33,993 nucleotides of DNA, taken from positions 1-33,993 of the forward strand of contig CAYYNP010000075.1 of NCBI GenBank assembly GCA_964472545.1, given 5' to 3'. The notes under the pieces were generated by a model that searched no databases, was not told where the DNA came from, and saw nothing but the letters and a program-made list of their open reading frames with translations. This DNA comes from CAYYNP01 sp964472545. GTDB lineage: Bacteria; Planctomycetota; Planctomycetia; Pirellulales; Thermoguttaceae. Shown piece by piece: positions 15,952 to 23,658 of the stretch (position 1 is its first letter; every line of letters begins with the position of its first letter). Both the position numbers and the translations under genes were made by a program.

Positions 15952-17442
15952 TTACTCTTTGCGGCGTAGCAGAATCGACCAGGCCAAAGCGTTCGTCTGG
16001 CCCGGTTCCGAACCGTCGAAATGGGTCTCGCGAAGCCACTGGAAATCGAAGCCCTCGGCAAAGTCGCCGCGGATCTCTTCTTCTTTCACTCGCGGCGGGC
16101 CGTAGTGGCGTTCTTCGTTGGCGTTGCCGGCGAGGATCAGGATCTGGCTGCCCTTGTGCGTTAGTTTTCCGGCTGCCTCGACGTAGCCGGCCGCGTTGCC
16201 GCGGCGTACGCCGTGGTAGCAGCCGCGATCGAAGATGAAATCGAACGGCTCGAGCTTCGGCGGAGCGGTGACGTCGGCCACCAGCCAGCGGACCGTCGCG
16301 CCGGCCTTCTCCGCCTTGGCTTCCGCCCGAGCCAGCGCCGTGGGAGCCAGATCGATGCCGGTCACGTCAAACCCCTTGCTGGCCAGGTAGATCGCGTTGG
16401 TGCCCGTGCCACATCCGAGCACGACGGCGCGACCGGGTTTGACCGTGCCGTCTTCAACTGCCTTGATCAGATCGGTCGCGGGCCGTCCGATGTCCCAGGC
16501 CGGCCGGCGGTCGTCGTGGTAGGTGGAGTCCCAGCCGGCCAGCATCCGAACGCCTTGCGGCCCGTGTGGCAATATGCCGGCGGCCAAGAATCGGCTCGGC
16601 AGCAGCGTCTTGCCGTCGGCGCCGACGATCTCGATCCGCCCGCTGGGCACGGTCCGCGACGGGGCCGTCAGACGAAACACCCGCTCGGCCGTGGTCACGG
16701 TCAACTCCCGTCGGCCGTCTTTCTCGCTCAGTTCGGCCTTGGCGGGAAAGCCGGCCTGGTCGCCTTGGCGTAGATGCAACACGTGGAGAAAACCGACCGC
16801 CAGACCGTCTGACTTCGGAGAGACTTCCAAGGCGTACTTGGGCGATTCCTCTGCGTCGTCCGTCGGGCCGACGGTCTTGAGCGTCGCTTCCTCCGGCAAC
16901 AGTGTTTCGCAATAGAGTTCGCCGTCGCCGGCCACCACGCACGCCCGGCGGCCGTCGATCGCCGGTTGGTGTTCGGCACCGAGCCGCCAGCGAATAGGTG
17001 CGTCGGATGTGGGCGAGAAGACGATATCGAAGACCACGAACACGTCCGGCTTGCAGAACACCAGTCCCCGGATCCACCGCGGCGCCGGCTTGTCGGCCGC
17101 GTCGCCCGCCGCGCCCTTGCCCACGGCATCGGCCGGACCTTCGGCCAACAGATACACGAACTGCGCGTGCTCCTCGAACGCCATCACGTCTTCCGCCCGC
17201 AACGCGACCCCACCCCCGCCCAATTCTCGAGCAATCCCGAACGACCCGCCAACGGCTTCCGGCGCTCCGAGCCGACTGTGTAGTGCCATTAGATCCGAAA
17301 CACGAATCCCCGGCGCGGGCCCGTCGGCGGCAGCAACCGCCGCCGGCCACACGGTGGCAAGCCCCAACGTCAGCATCAACAACACGCTTGCCCAGGCAGC
17401 GGCCCGCTGGGCTTCCGAACGCGGCAGATTTACAGTAGTCAT
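15952..17442 (-). CDS. Secreted fusion: heparinase-C-terminal-like beta-sandwich plus class I SAM methyltransferase
   Basis: This is a 496-residue protein. Residues 1-39 look like a signal peptide (hydrophobic stretch, then AVAAAD). Residues about 85-285 read like the beta-sandwich end of heparinase II/III-type lyases (RGLVFCKPDVFVVFDIVFSP, RWRLGAEHQP, TLLPEEATLKTVGP). Residues about 318-496 are a methyltransferase: motif I VLGCGTGTNAIYLA (341-354), GIDLAP (362-367), a VADV acidic loop (388-391) and FDRGCYHGV (404-412), as in thiopurine-methyltransferase-like proteins. An exported SAM-dependent enzyme is unexpected, because SAM is cytoplasmic. The start at 17442 is set by GAGGAG upstream; a longer open frame to 17682 lacks support and would bury the signal peptide. 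The methyltransferase call is firm; the lyase-like call is by motif reading only. Confidence 0.82.
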   Translation of the reverse strand: MTTVNLPRSEAQRAAAWASVLLMLTLGLATVWPAAVAAADGPAPGIRVSDLMALHSRLGAPEAVGGSFGIARELGGGGVALRAEDVMAFEEHAQFVYLLAEGPADAVGKGAAGDAADKPAPRWIRGLVFCKPDVFVVFDIVFSPTSDAPIRWRLGAEHQPAIDGRRACVVAGDGELYCETLLPEEATLKTVGPTDDAEESPKYALEVSPKSDGLAVGFLHVLHLRQGDQAGFPAKAELSEKDGRRELTVTTAERVFRLTAPSRTVPSGRIEIVGADGKTLLPSRFLAAGILPHGPQGVRMLAGWDSTYHDDRRPAWDIGRPATDLIKAVEDGTVKPGRAVVLGCGTGTNAIYLASKGFDVTGIDLAPTALARAEAKAEKAGATVRWLVADVTAPPKLEPFDFIFDRGCYHGVRRGNAAGYVEAAGKLTHKGSQILILAGNANEERHYGPPRVKEEEIRGDFAEGFDFQWLRETHFDGSEPGQTNALAWSILLRRKE

Positions 17443-17495
17443 TTGCAGAATCTCCTCATCTGGCGACCGAGAGCGGACAATCCTCATCAGCCCGC

Positions 17496-17525
17496 ATGAT
17501 ACCAAGCACAGAAAGGGCGGGGCAA
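17496..17525 (-). promoter_or_regulatory. Sigma-70-type promoter of the methyltransferase fusion gene
   Basis: On the minus strand TTGCCC (17520-17525) and TATCAT (17496-17501) are 18 bp apart, giving a leader of roughly 45-50 nt before the ATG at 17442. The position is upstream of the chosen start but inside the longer open frame, which supports the shorter protein. Confidence 0.5.
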
Positions 17526-17602
17526 GTAAGTTCGCGGGCAAATCTGGGACTAGCGGCCTTGCGCTGTGGCCAGTGATTGGACAGGCGCTTCGATCCTCAC
17601 GA

Positions 17603-17631
17603 TTGACAGCACCAAGGAATCGGGCTATTCT
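17603..17631 (+). promoter_or_regulatory. Sigma-70-type promoter of the nucleotidyltransferase gene
   Basis: TTGACA (17603-17608) matches the -35 consensus exactly. It is followed after 17 bp by TATTCT (17626-17631). The downstream start codon is at 17747, giving a leader of about 110 nt. This is one of the strongest consensus promoters in the window. Confidence 0.65.
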
Positions 17632-17746
17632 GGCTACGATCATCTGCCACTCGTTCTCAGAATCGGCGACGTGACGACGCAAGAGATGTCAGGTTGATTT
17701 GTGGCGGGCCAGCACGTGACAGCCGGGCTCCACAGGAGCGCCTTGG

Positions 17747-18343
17747 ATGACGACTGCCAAGCTGAACGACTTTTCCTGGGAAAGGATGATCGCCGCCGTG
17801 GATGCTGTGCGAGAACGGGCGCGTCGTGTGGCTGCGGCCTTGAATGCGGCAGGAATCCGGCACGTGTTGGTTGGCGACAACGCCGTCGCTGCCTGGGTTG
17901 CCCGAGTCGACATCGAAGCCGTGCGGAACACGAAAGACGTCGACCTGCTGATCCGGCGGGAGGATCTTGAGCGGGCGGTCGAGGCTGCCGAATCGGTCGG
18001 GTTTGTGCACCAGAACGTGGCGGGCGTTGACCTCTTCCTCGACGGACCGGAGGGGTCGGTTCGCAGCGCGGTACACGTCGTCTTTGCCGGTGAGAAGGTG
18101 CATCCCGATTACTTGCTTCCTGCGCCAGATGTGACCGAGTCGGAGACGGGCCCCGAGTTCGCGGTAGCCACGCTCGAGGCGCTCGTGCGGATGAAGCTCA
18201 CCTCGTTTCGCCTCAAGGACAAGGTGCATCTTCTCGATCTGCTGGAAGTGGGGCTGATCGACGAGAGTTGGTGCGAGCGGGTTCCGGTGGAACTCGGCGC
18301 AAGGTTGCGGGAACTGATCGAATCGAGTGACCGCGAGTTGTAA
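17747..18343 (+). CDS. Nucleotidyltransferase-fold protein
   Basis: This is a 198-residue cytoplasmic protein. The nucleotidyltransferase signature is visible as VLVGDNAVAAW (40-50) followed by RNTKDVDLLIR (60-70), with D64 and D66 as the paired metal-binding acids. The usual GG or GS in front is VGD here, and a clear third carboxylate is not obvious, so activity is uncertain. The rest is mostly helical and resembles AbiEii/MNT-like or streptomycin-adenylyltransferase-like relatives. No antitoxin partner gene is adjacent; the next gene is a convergent zinc-ribbon protein. The ATG has AGGAG 9 nt upstream. The specific substrate is unknown. Confidence 0.75.
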   Translation: MTTAKLNDFSWERMIAAVDAVRERARRVAAALNAAGIRHVLVGDNAVAAWVARVDIEAVRNTKDVDLLIRREDLERAVEAAESVGFVHQNVAGVDLFLDGPEGSVRSAVHVVFAGEKVHPDYLLPAPDVTESETGPEFAVATLEALVRMKLTSFRLKDKVHLLDLLEVGLIDESWCERVPVELGARLRELIESSDREL

Positions 18344-18386
18344 CATCCACGAGACGTGGGTGGCCCGGGCAATTCGGTGCGGAGTG

Positions 18387-18623
18387 CTATCTCCCCACCA
18401 CCACGTACGGCTCCCAACACCCGGTGCAATCACCGTCTTCGTCGAACTCGCGGCCGCCGCAGTTGGGGCAGATCGGCGGCGGGGCCATGCCGGGCAGATA
18501 GCGCTGGCCGGGCAAGGGACGGCGGCCACGGAGACGCGGCATACGGAATCGGCGCGGGGCGGCCACCGGCGGACGCCAACGCGGTGGCTTGCCGGCTGCT
18601 TTGAGCAGGGGGTTCCGATCCAT
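18387..18623 (-). CDS. Small zinc-ribbon protein
   Basis: This is a 78-residue protein. The N-terminal half is basic and Pro/Arg-rich (GKPPRWRPPVAAPRRFR). The C-terminal half has CPNCGG (residues 52-57) followed by CTGC (66-69), a four-Cys zinc ribbon separated by an acidic DEDGD loop. The start at 18623 is chosen because GGGAGG lies 7 nt upstream and a good promoter lies 35 bp further back. The open frame extends far upstream in the same phase, but that part runs through a palindromic repeat and is unlikely to be translated. The basic arm suggests nucleic acid or ribosome contact, which is inference only. No named family recognised. Confidence 0.7.
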   Translation of the reverse strand: MDRNPLLKAAGKPPRWRPPVAAPRRFRMPRLRGRRPLPGQRYLPGMAPPPICPNCGGREFDEDGDCTGCWEPYVVVGR

Positions 18624-18657
18624 CAAAACGCCTCCCAGAATAATCGCGACGACCTTC

Positions 18658-18685
18658 ATTATGCCAAACCGGCGACGGCGGTCAA
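18658..18685 (-). promoter_or_regulatory. Sigma-70-type promoter of the zinc-ribbon gene
   Basis: On the minus strand TTGACC (18680-18685) and CATAAT (18658-18663) are 16 bp apart. Transcription would start near 18651, leaving a short leader before the ATG at 18623. This position fixes the small protein rather than the longer open frame. Confidence 0.6.
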
Positions 18686-18740
18686 CGTCAGCTTCAGTCT
18701 CGGCGATTGCCGGCGCCGCAGCGTCCGCGCAGCCCGGGAC

Positions 18741-18768
18741 TTGACTGGACCGGCCGGTATGCGATGAT
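18741..18768 (+). promoter_or_regulatory. Possible promoter of the heparinase-transporter unit
   Basis: TTGACT (18741-18746) and GATGAT (18763-18768), with a TGC extension before the -10, are 16 bp apart. It diverges from the zinc-ribbon promoter. The match is moderate. If used, the transcript would carry the 98-bp palindromic element in its leader. Confidence 0.35.
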
Positions 18769-18822
18769 GGCCGTCGACCCCGCCGTTGTGTGCCCTGCGT
18801 CGATTCCCTCCCGCCGCGATTG

Positions 18823-18920
18823 GCAGCCGTTGAAAAAGGGTACAGGCACCTCGCGACCTTGCGCGTTCCCCGAGTTTCAGGCCGGCGGGCTCGGAGCCAG
18901 TCCCCTTTTTCAACGGCTGC
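18823..18920. repeat. 98-bp inverted-repeat (REP/MITE-like) element
   Basis: Perfect 18-bp terminal inverted repeats (GCAGCCGTTGAAAAAGGG at 18823-18840 and its reverse complement at 18903-18920) enclose 62 bp. Inside the ends the related motifs GTACAGGCACCTCGC and, on the other strand, GGACTGGCTCCGAGC continue the symmetry imperfectly. There is no open frame of its own. It looks like a mobilisable REP- or MITE-like element. It ends 22 bp before the heparinase start codon, so its hairpin would abut the ribosome-binding site. Confidence 0.8.
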
Positions 18921-18942
18921 TACAGTCCAGGAGATCTCTACG

Positions 18943-20871
18943 ATGCCGCCACGTCGAATTCTGCTCTGCCTCGCCTTTCTCCTGTGCCTCGCGACTTCGC
19001 TTGCGATGCCGGCCGCAACGGCCGCCGGCGCAGAGCGCCCGATGGTCACCGTGAGGGCGGATCATCCGCGGCTGCTGCTGACTGCGGAAAACCAACGCCG
19101 GATCGAAAAGGCCGCCAAGACCGATCCGCTCTTGGCCCGGCTGATCGAGCAGAACCACGTCAACGCCACGGCGATGCTCACGCAAAGCCGCGTCCGTTAC
19201 GAAATCCCCGACGGCAAGCGGCTGTTGAGCCAGAGCCGTAAGTGTATCGAACGGGTGGCCGCCATGGCGATGGCCTATCGGCTCTCCGGCGAGCGGAAGT
19301 TCGCCGACTCGGCGATTACGGAAATGCTCGTGGTCACGAAGTTCAAGGACTTCAACCCCAGCCATTTTCTCGACACGGCCGAAATGACCACGGCCCTGGC
19401 GATCGGCTACGACTGGCTGTTCGACGTGATCTCGGCGGAAGATCGGGCCACGATCCGCGAGGCGATCGTGCGGCTGGGGCTGCGGCCGGGGATGAAGGTC
19501 TACGAGTCGGCCGGATGGTGGAGCCGGGGAGACAACAACTGGAACCAGGTCTGCAACGGCGGCATGATTCTCGGTTCGCTGGCCATCGCCGAAGACGAAC
19601 CGGAGTTTGCCAGAACGGTGATCCGCGGCGCGCTGGCGAGCATTCCCGCCGGCGTGAGTGTTTACGATCCCGACGGGGCCTATCCCGAAGGGCCCGGCTA
19701 TTGGCAATACGGCACGGCGTATACTTGCGTGACGATCGCTGCCCTAGAGACCGCGATGGGCACGGATTTCGGCATCGCCGAGACGCCCGGGCTGGATCGT
19801 ACCGGGGCGTACCGCATCCACACGATTGGGCCGACCGGCGCGTATTTCAACTACGCCGATTGCGGCAGCGGCTCCCGGCCGGCATCGGCGATGTTCGTGC
19901 TCTCGAAGACGTTCGACCGGCCGCTGTACGCCTGGTGGCATCGCCAGCGGCTGGCGGGCCTGATTTCCGCCGAGGGGGAGATCCGGCCCGCGCGCCGCGA
20001 TCGCTTCTTCCCGCTGGAGATCGCGCTGTATGACGCACGCGGCGAGACGCCCACCGCCGAGGAGTTGCCGCTGGACGCGCTGTTCCAAAGTCGGCAAGAC
20101 GTCGGCACGATGCGCAGCCGCTGGGGCGATCCCGAGGCGCTCTACATCGGCTTCAAGGGCGGCGACAACCGCACGAACCACGGCCACCTCGACATCGGAT
20201 CGTTTGTGCTCGACGCCGGCGGCGTACGTTGGGCGATCGACCTGGGCTCCGACAACTACAACATGCCCGGCTACTTCGGCGGCAACCGCTGGAAGTACTT
20301 TCGCATGACCAACCACAGCCACAACACGCTGGTGATCGGCGAGAAGATCCAGAATACGTCGGCCAAGGCCCAGGTAATCGCGTTCCACGCCGCGGACGAT
20401 CGAGCGGCCGCGGTGGTCGACATGACCGACGCCTACCGCGATCAGGCAACGTCGGCGCGGCGGGGGATCGAGATGTTCCGCACTCCCACCGGCCAGCAGG
20501 GCGGCGTCCAGGCAGTTCGCGTACAGGACGAGATCGTCGGTGCGGCGGAGGAAATCTGCTGGCGGATGGTCACCGCCGCGGAGATCGAGCTCGACGGAAG
20601 CCGGGCCGTGCTCAATCAGGCGGGCAAGAAGCTACAGGCCACGATCCGGTCGCCGGCCGGCGCGACGTTCGAGATCCTCTCGACGAAACCGCCGACCGAT
20701 CGCGAGAAGCAAAACCAGGGCACACGGATACTCGCCGTACGAACCAAACCGGACGGCGACCGGCCAGTAACGATCGACGTCGTGCTGCGGCCGATCGGTG
20801 ACGGCGATTTGGAGGAAGTGCCGCCGTCGCGGCCGCTGGCGCAGTGGCCGGGGGCCGGAGTCACGCCGTAG
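18943..20871 (+). CDS. Heparinase II/III-family polysaccharide lyase
   Basis: This is a 642-residue secreted protein. A signal peptide occupies about residues 1-28 (AATAAGA). An alpha/alpha toroid domain runs to about 350, with GDNNWNQVCNGG (197-208) and DGAYPEGPGYWQYG (244-257), the segments that carry the catalytic Asn and Tyr in this superfamily. A beta-sandwich follows with TNHGHLDIGSFVLDAGG (411-427) and NHSHNTLVIG (457-466), typical of the heparinase II/III fold. Family members cleave uronic-acid-containing chains (heparin, alginate, ulvan-like) by beta-elimination; the substrate here cannot be told. The start at 18943 follows AGGAG, and the in-frame extension to 18790 reads through a palindromic repeat. 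The transporter gene starts 14 bp after the stop, suggesting coupling. Confidence 0.88.
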   Translation: MPPRRILLCLAFLLCLATSLAMPAATAAGAERPMVTVRADHPRLLLTAENQRRIEKAAKTDPLLARLIEQNHVNATAMLTQSRVRYEIPDGKRLLSQSRKCIERVAAMAMAYRLSGERKFADSAITEMLVVTKFKDFNPSHFLDTAEMTTALAIGYDWLFDVISAEDRATIREAIVRLGLRPGMKVYESAGWWSRGDNNWNQVCNGGMILGSLAIAEDEPEFARTVIRGALASIPAGVSVYDPDGAYPEGPGYWQYGTAYTCVTIAALETAMGTDFGIAETPGLDRTGAYRIHTIGPTGAYFNYADCGSGSRPASAMFVLSKTFDRPLYAWWHRQRLAGLISAEGEIRPARRDRFFPLEIALYDARGETPTAEELPLDALFQSRQDVGTMRSRWGDPEALYIGFKGGDNRTNHGHLDIGSFVLDAGGVRWAIDLGSDNYNMPGYFGGNRWKYFRMTNHSHNTLVIGEKIQNTSAKAQVIAFHAADDRAAAVVDMTDAYRDQATSARRGIEMFRTPTGQQGGVQAVRVQDEIVGAAEEICWRMVTAAEIELDGSRAVLNQAGKKLQATIRSPAGATFEILSTKPPTDREKQNQGTRILAVRTKPDGDRPVTIDVVLRPIGDGDLEEVPPSRPLAQWPGAGVTP

Positions 20872-20884
20872 GAAAACCAGGCAG

Positions 20885-22222
20885 ATGGTCCCATCGTTTT
20901 CGTTCGCCCGGCTGGCCACGCGCGTGCTGTCCGGTGCCACCGAAATCCGCGAAGATGAAAGCCGCTCGGTAGCAGCCGCGGCGGGGCTGTTCTTTCTGGT
21001 GCTCACGGTGGTAATGTTGTTGCGGCCGGTGCGCGAGGCGCTGGCCCTGGCACACGGCATCGAAAACGTGCGAGGGCTCTTCCTTTGCACGGTCGCCGCC
21101 ACCGTCTTGCTGGCCCCGGTCTTCGGGATCTTGGTGTCGCTGGTCTCACGGCGGAAGTTCTTGGCCGTTTCGTTTCGCGTCTGCGGGCTGATGCTGGTGG
21201 GGTTCTCTCTCGCGCTGACGTGGCTTCCCGACTCTCAACAGCGCGGCGTGGGGGCGGTTTACTACGTCTTCCATTCGGTGTTCAATCTATTCGTCGTGTC
21301 GCTGTTCTGGGGATTCATGGCCGACTTGTTCCGTCCGGCGCAGAGCAAGCGGTTGTTTCCGGCCATTGCACTGGGCGGCACGCTGGGTGCCGTGACCGGC
21401 TCGCTTGTGACCGGACAATTCGCCTGCCAGATCGGCAACGCGCGGCTGTTTCTGCTGGCGGCCGTGCTGTTGGAGGGGGCCGTCTGGACGGCGCGGTTGG
21501 TGGCGCGGTCGCGGCCCGACGGCGAGTCCACAGCCGAACGTCGCCCGATCGGCGGTCACGCGCTGGCCGGCCTGACGGCGCTCGTCCGATCACCGTATCT
21601 GCTGGGCATCGCCGCGATGATCGTGCTAACGGCCGTCGCCTCGACGTTCCTCTACTTCACAGAACTGCGAATCGTCGAGGCGACCACCACGTCGGTCGAA
21701 GAACGGACCGCTCTGTTCGCCAATATCAACGTCTGGGCGCAATTCGCCACGTTGCTGGCGCAGGCGTTCGTCGCCGGGCGAGTGGTGCGAATCCTGGGCG
21801 TGGGCGTGGCCTTGGCGTTGCTACCGGCCGTGGCCGTGATCGGGTTGGCAGTGCTAGCGACGTGGCCCACGCTGATCGTCCTGATCGCGACTGTCGCCTT
21901 GTTCAAGGCCGTACATCGTGGCGTCACCCGGCCAGCCCGCGAGACGTTGTTCACGGTCGTTCCGCGGGAGCAGAAGTACAAGGCGAAGTCGGTCACCGAC
22001 ACGTTTGCCTTCCGCCTCGGCGACGCCAGCGGAGCACAACTCGAGCGCCTGTTGATGTGTTGGGGCATCGGCGCGGCGGGCTTGGCTACGGCAGTGCTGC
22101 CGATCGCCGCCGTCTGGACGGTGCTCTGCCTCGTATTGGGTGGGGCGCAATCGAGGTTGGCTGCCGCTACGCCAACAGATCCCCCAACTCCTCGCGAATC
22201 CGCTTCTGGATCATCCCCTTGA
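20885..22222 (+). CDS. MFS transporter of the ATP/ADP-translocase-like (TlcC/Npt) type
   Basis: This is a 445-residue polytopic membrane protein with about 11-12 hydrophobic segments. The N-terminal pattern VVMLLRPVREALALAHGIENVRGLF, followed by a basic loop (SRRKF), recalls the COG3202-type nucleotide-translocase family. That family also occurs in free-living bacteria, where the substrate is mostly unknown. The mid-region LFWGFMADLF and the late TRPARETLFTVV and DTFAFRLGD also fit. The start at 20885 lies 14 bp after the lyase stop with a weak AGGA site, so translational coupling is likely; export or import related to the lyase product is inference. The C-terminal tail (Pro/Ser/Thr-rich) overlaps the convergent small gene by 56 bp. 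Confidence 0.8.
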   Translation: MVPSFSFARLATRVLSGATEIREDESRSVAAAAGLFFLVLTVVMLLRPVREALALAHGIENVRGLFLCTVAATVLLAPVFGILVSLVSRRKFLAVSFRVCGLMLVGFSLALTWLPDSQQRGVGAVYYVFHSVFNLFVVSLFWGFMADLFRPAQSKRLFPAIALGGTLGAVTGSLVTGQFACQIGNARLFLLAAVLLEGAVWTARLVARSRPDGESTAERRPIGGHALAGLTALVRSPYLLGIAAMIVLTAVASTFLYFTELRIVEATTTSVEERTALFANINVWAQFATLLAQAFVAGRVVRILGVGVALALLPAVAVIGLAVLATWPTLIVLIATVALFKAVHRGVTRPARETLFTVVPREQKYKAKSVTDTFAFRLGDASGAQLERLLMCWGIGAAGLATAVLPIAAVWTVLCLVLGGAQSRLAAATPTDPPTPRESASGSSP

Positions 22223-22469
22223 TCAGCATGGCCGCCATCGGCAGCTTGGCGTCGAGCTTCACACAGGCATCTTCCACGGCCACCGTCCCCGAGACCTTCA
22301 TGCCGGTGGCCTTGAAGCCGAACGAAAGCGTGTCGCCGTTCCACTCCTCGTGCAGGTCCTTGACCTGGTTGCCGTAGTTGTCCCGCACGAAGCTGAATTT
22401 ATCCTTCAACCGCCGCAAGGCCTCGTCGCGGCCCAGGGCGTGTTGGGTTTCCATCGTAAGTCGTGGCAT
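22167..22469 (-). CDS. Polyhydroxyalkanoic acid system-like small protein
   Basis: This is a 100-residue protein. The pattern TQHALGRDEALRRLKDKF near the start, then a beta-rich middle (EWNGDTLSFGFKATGMKVSG), then a Lys/Leu-rich helical end (LPMAAMLIKGMIQKRI) matches the PHA_gran_rgn type of putative polyhydroxyalkanoic-acid-system protein. The START-like small fold suggests lipid or granule association, but the role is not established. No PHA synthase is in the window. The start at 22469 is preferred over the longer frame because upstream sequence is a pair of palindromes; METQHALG at 22454 is an alternative. The ribosome-binding site is weak. It is 85 bp downstream of the isomerase gene on the same strand. 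Confidence 0.7.
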   Translation of the reverse strand: MPRLTMETQHALGRDEALRRLKDKFSFVRDNYGNQVKDLHEEWNGDTLSFGFKATGMKVSGTVAVEDACVKLDAKLPMAAMLIKGMIQKRIREELGDLLA

Positions 22470-22495
22470 ACTGTTGGCTCTATGCGTAAAGTAGT

Positions 22496-22539
22496 CGTCT
22501 CGCTCCGCGAGACGGACAATCATCTCGCGGAGCGAGATG
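22496..22539. repeat. REP-like pair of palindromes
   Basis: Two 19-nt hairpins with 8-bp stems stand 6 bp apart: CGTCTCGC-TCC-GCGAGACG (22496-22514) and CATCTCGC-GGA-GCGAGATG (22521-22539). Their arms are also complementary to each other. They fill the gap between the isomerase stop and the PHA-like gene, and resemble in layout, not in sequence, the pair at 11671-11731. Confidence 0.8.
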
Positions 22540-22554
22540 AATACTATTACCCCC

Positions 22555-23397
22555 TCACCCAATCTTCCCCTTCAACTCCGTTAGCAGCCGGATGCCTCCC
22601 CCGATCTCCTCCTTCTGCCGCACGGGGTCCTGCGGGAATTCTCGTTCGATGGTCAGCGGGCCATCGTAGCCAAGATCGTTCAACGTGCGGAGGAAGGTCT
22701 CCATGCCGACCTGGCCCGCGCCCAAAGGCATCTCGGCACCCCACTCCTCGCCCGGCTTCTCGGCCCAGTTGGCGTCCTTGCAGTGGACGCTGCGGACCAG
22801 ATGGCCGACCTTCTGCAGCGCTTCGATCGGTTCGCCCGACCCATAAAGGATCATATTGGCCGGGTCGAAGTTGACGAACAGGTTGTCGCGTTCGACGGCC
22901 GAATGAAACTGCAGCAACGCGTCGGCCGATTCCTGGCCGGTTTCCAGGTGCAGCCGCTGGTTGTTGCCGGCACAGTGATCGCAGACCTCGCGGGTAACGG
23001 CCACCACTTGCGCGAAACGCCCGTCGGCCGTGTCGTGTGGAACGAAGCCGATGTGCAGTCCCACGGCGTCGACGCCCAACATTCGGGCAAAGTCGGCGAT
23101 CTCTTGCATCTCGGCCGTGCGGGCAGCCCGGGTCTCCGGCGGCACCAGGCCCACCGTGCGGATGCAGGTGGGGATATCGGCGTAGCTCTCGCCCTCGAAT
23201 CCGCCGAAGACCACGCTGATCGTGATCCCAAGCTCCTTGAGCCGGGCCAAAAACTGTTCGGCGTGCCGTGCGGTTCGGGTCGATTTCTGCGGGGCGTGGA
23301 GTTGGATCGTGGGCACGCCCAACTCGTGGGCCACTTCAAGGTTCACGCCCAAGCCTGCGTCGATACTGGCAAATACGCCCAGGGGCCACTTTTCCAT
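22555..23397 (-). CDS. Sugar phosphate isomerase/epimerase-like TIM barrel protein
   Basis: This is a 280-residue cytoplasmic protein of the xylose isomerase-like/AP endonuclease 2 superfamily. Candidate metal ligands are present at the expected strand ends: E152 in HLETGQES, D178 in VNFDPANM, H205 in VHCKDAN and E251 in LTIERE. No signal peptide is seen. Members act as sugar or keto-sugar isomerases and epimerases, and the exact substrate cannot be assigned. The ATG at 23397 has GAGGAA 8 nt upstream. In context it may handle sugars released by the nearby lyase or sulfatase, but no shared operon supports this. Confidence 0.85.
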   Translation of the reverse strand: MEKWPLGVFASIDAGLGVNLEVAHELGVPTIQLHAPQKSTRTARHAEQFLARLKELGITISVVFGGFEGESYADIPTCIRTVGLVPPETRAARTAEMQEIADFARMLGVDAVGLHIGFVPHDTADGRFAQVVAVTREVCDHCAGNNQRLHLETGQESADALLQFHSAVERDNLFVNFDPANMILYGSGEPIEALQKVGHLVRSVHCKDANWAEKPGEEWGAEMPLGAGQVGMETFLRTLNDLGYDGPLTIEREFPQDPVRQKEEIGGGIRLLTELKGKIG

Positions 23398-23658
23398 CGA
23401 ATGTTCCTCGCTTGATATCGGTTGCTGCCGTGCCGGCGGTGACTAAACGGACATGCGGCGACGCGGACACCGCGTAGTCAAACGCTGCCGGTCAAATCGA
23501 CCGGTTATTCTAGAACGCATCCGTGCCGAGCATAACCCACCCCTGAGCTGTCCGCGTAATCTCCACCAAGACAGGGGGGCGCCAAGCCGGCCACCAAAGC
23601 AAGGGCGGGATGAGAGAGAGAAGCGCCCGGGGCCACCAGGCGTCTGCCACAGCTTACA

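Noticed and set aside
17747..18623. Nucleotidyltransferase and zinc-ribbon genes as a toxin-antitoxin pair
   Set aside because: They are convergent with separate promoters, and the small protein has no antitoxin features. The arrangement does not match MNT/HEPN or AbiE systems.
18790..18942. 51-residue extension of the heparinase gene
   Set aside because: It would be translated through the palindromic element. The ATG at 18943 has AGGAG and begins a normal signal peptide.
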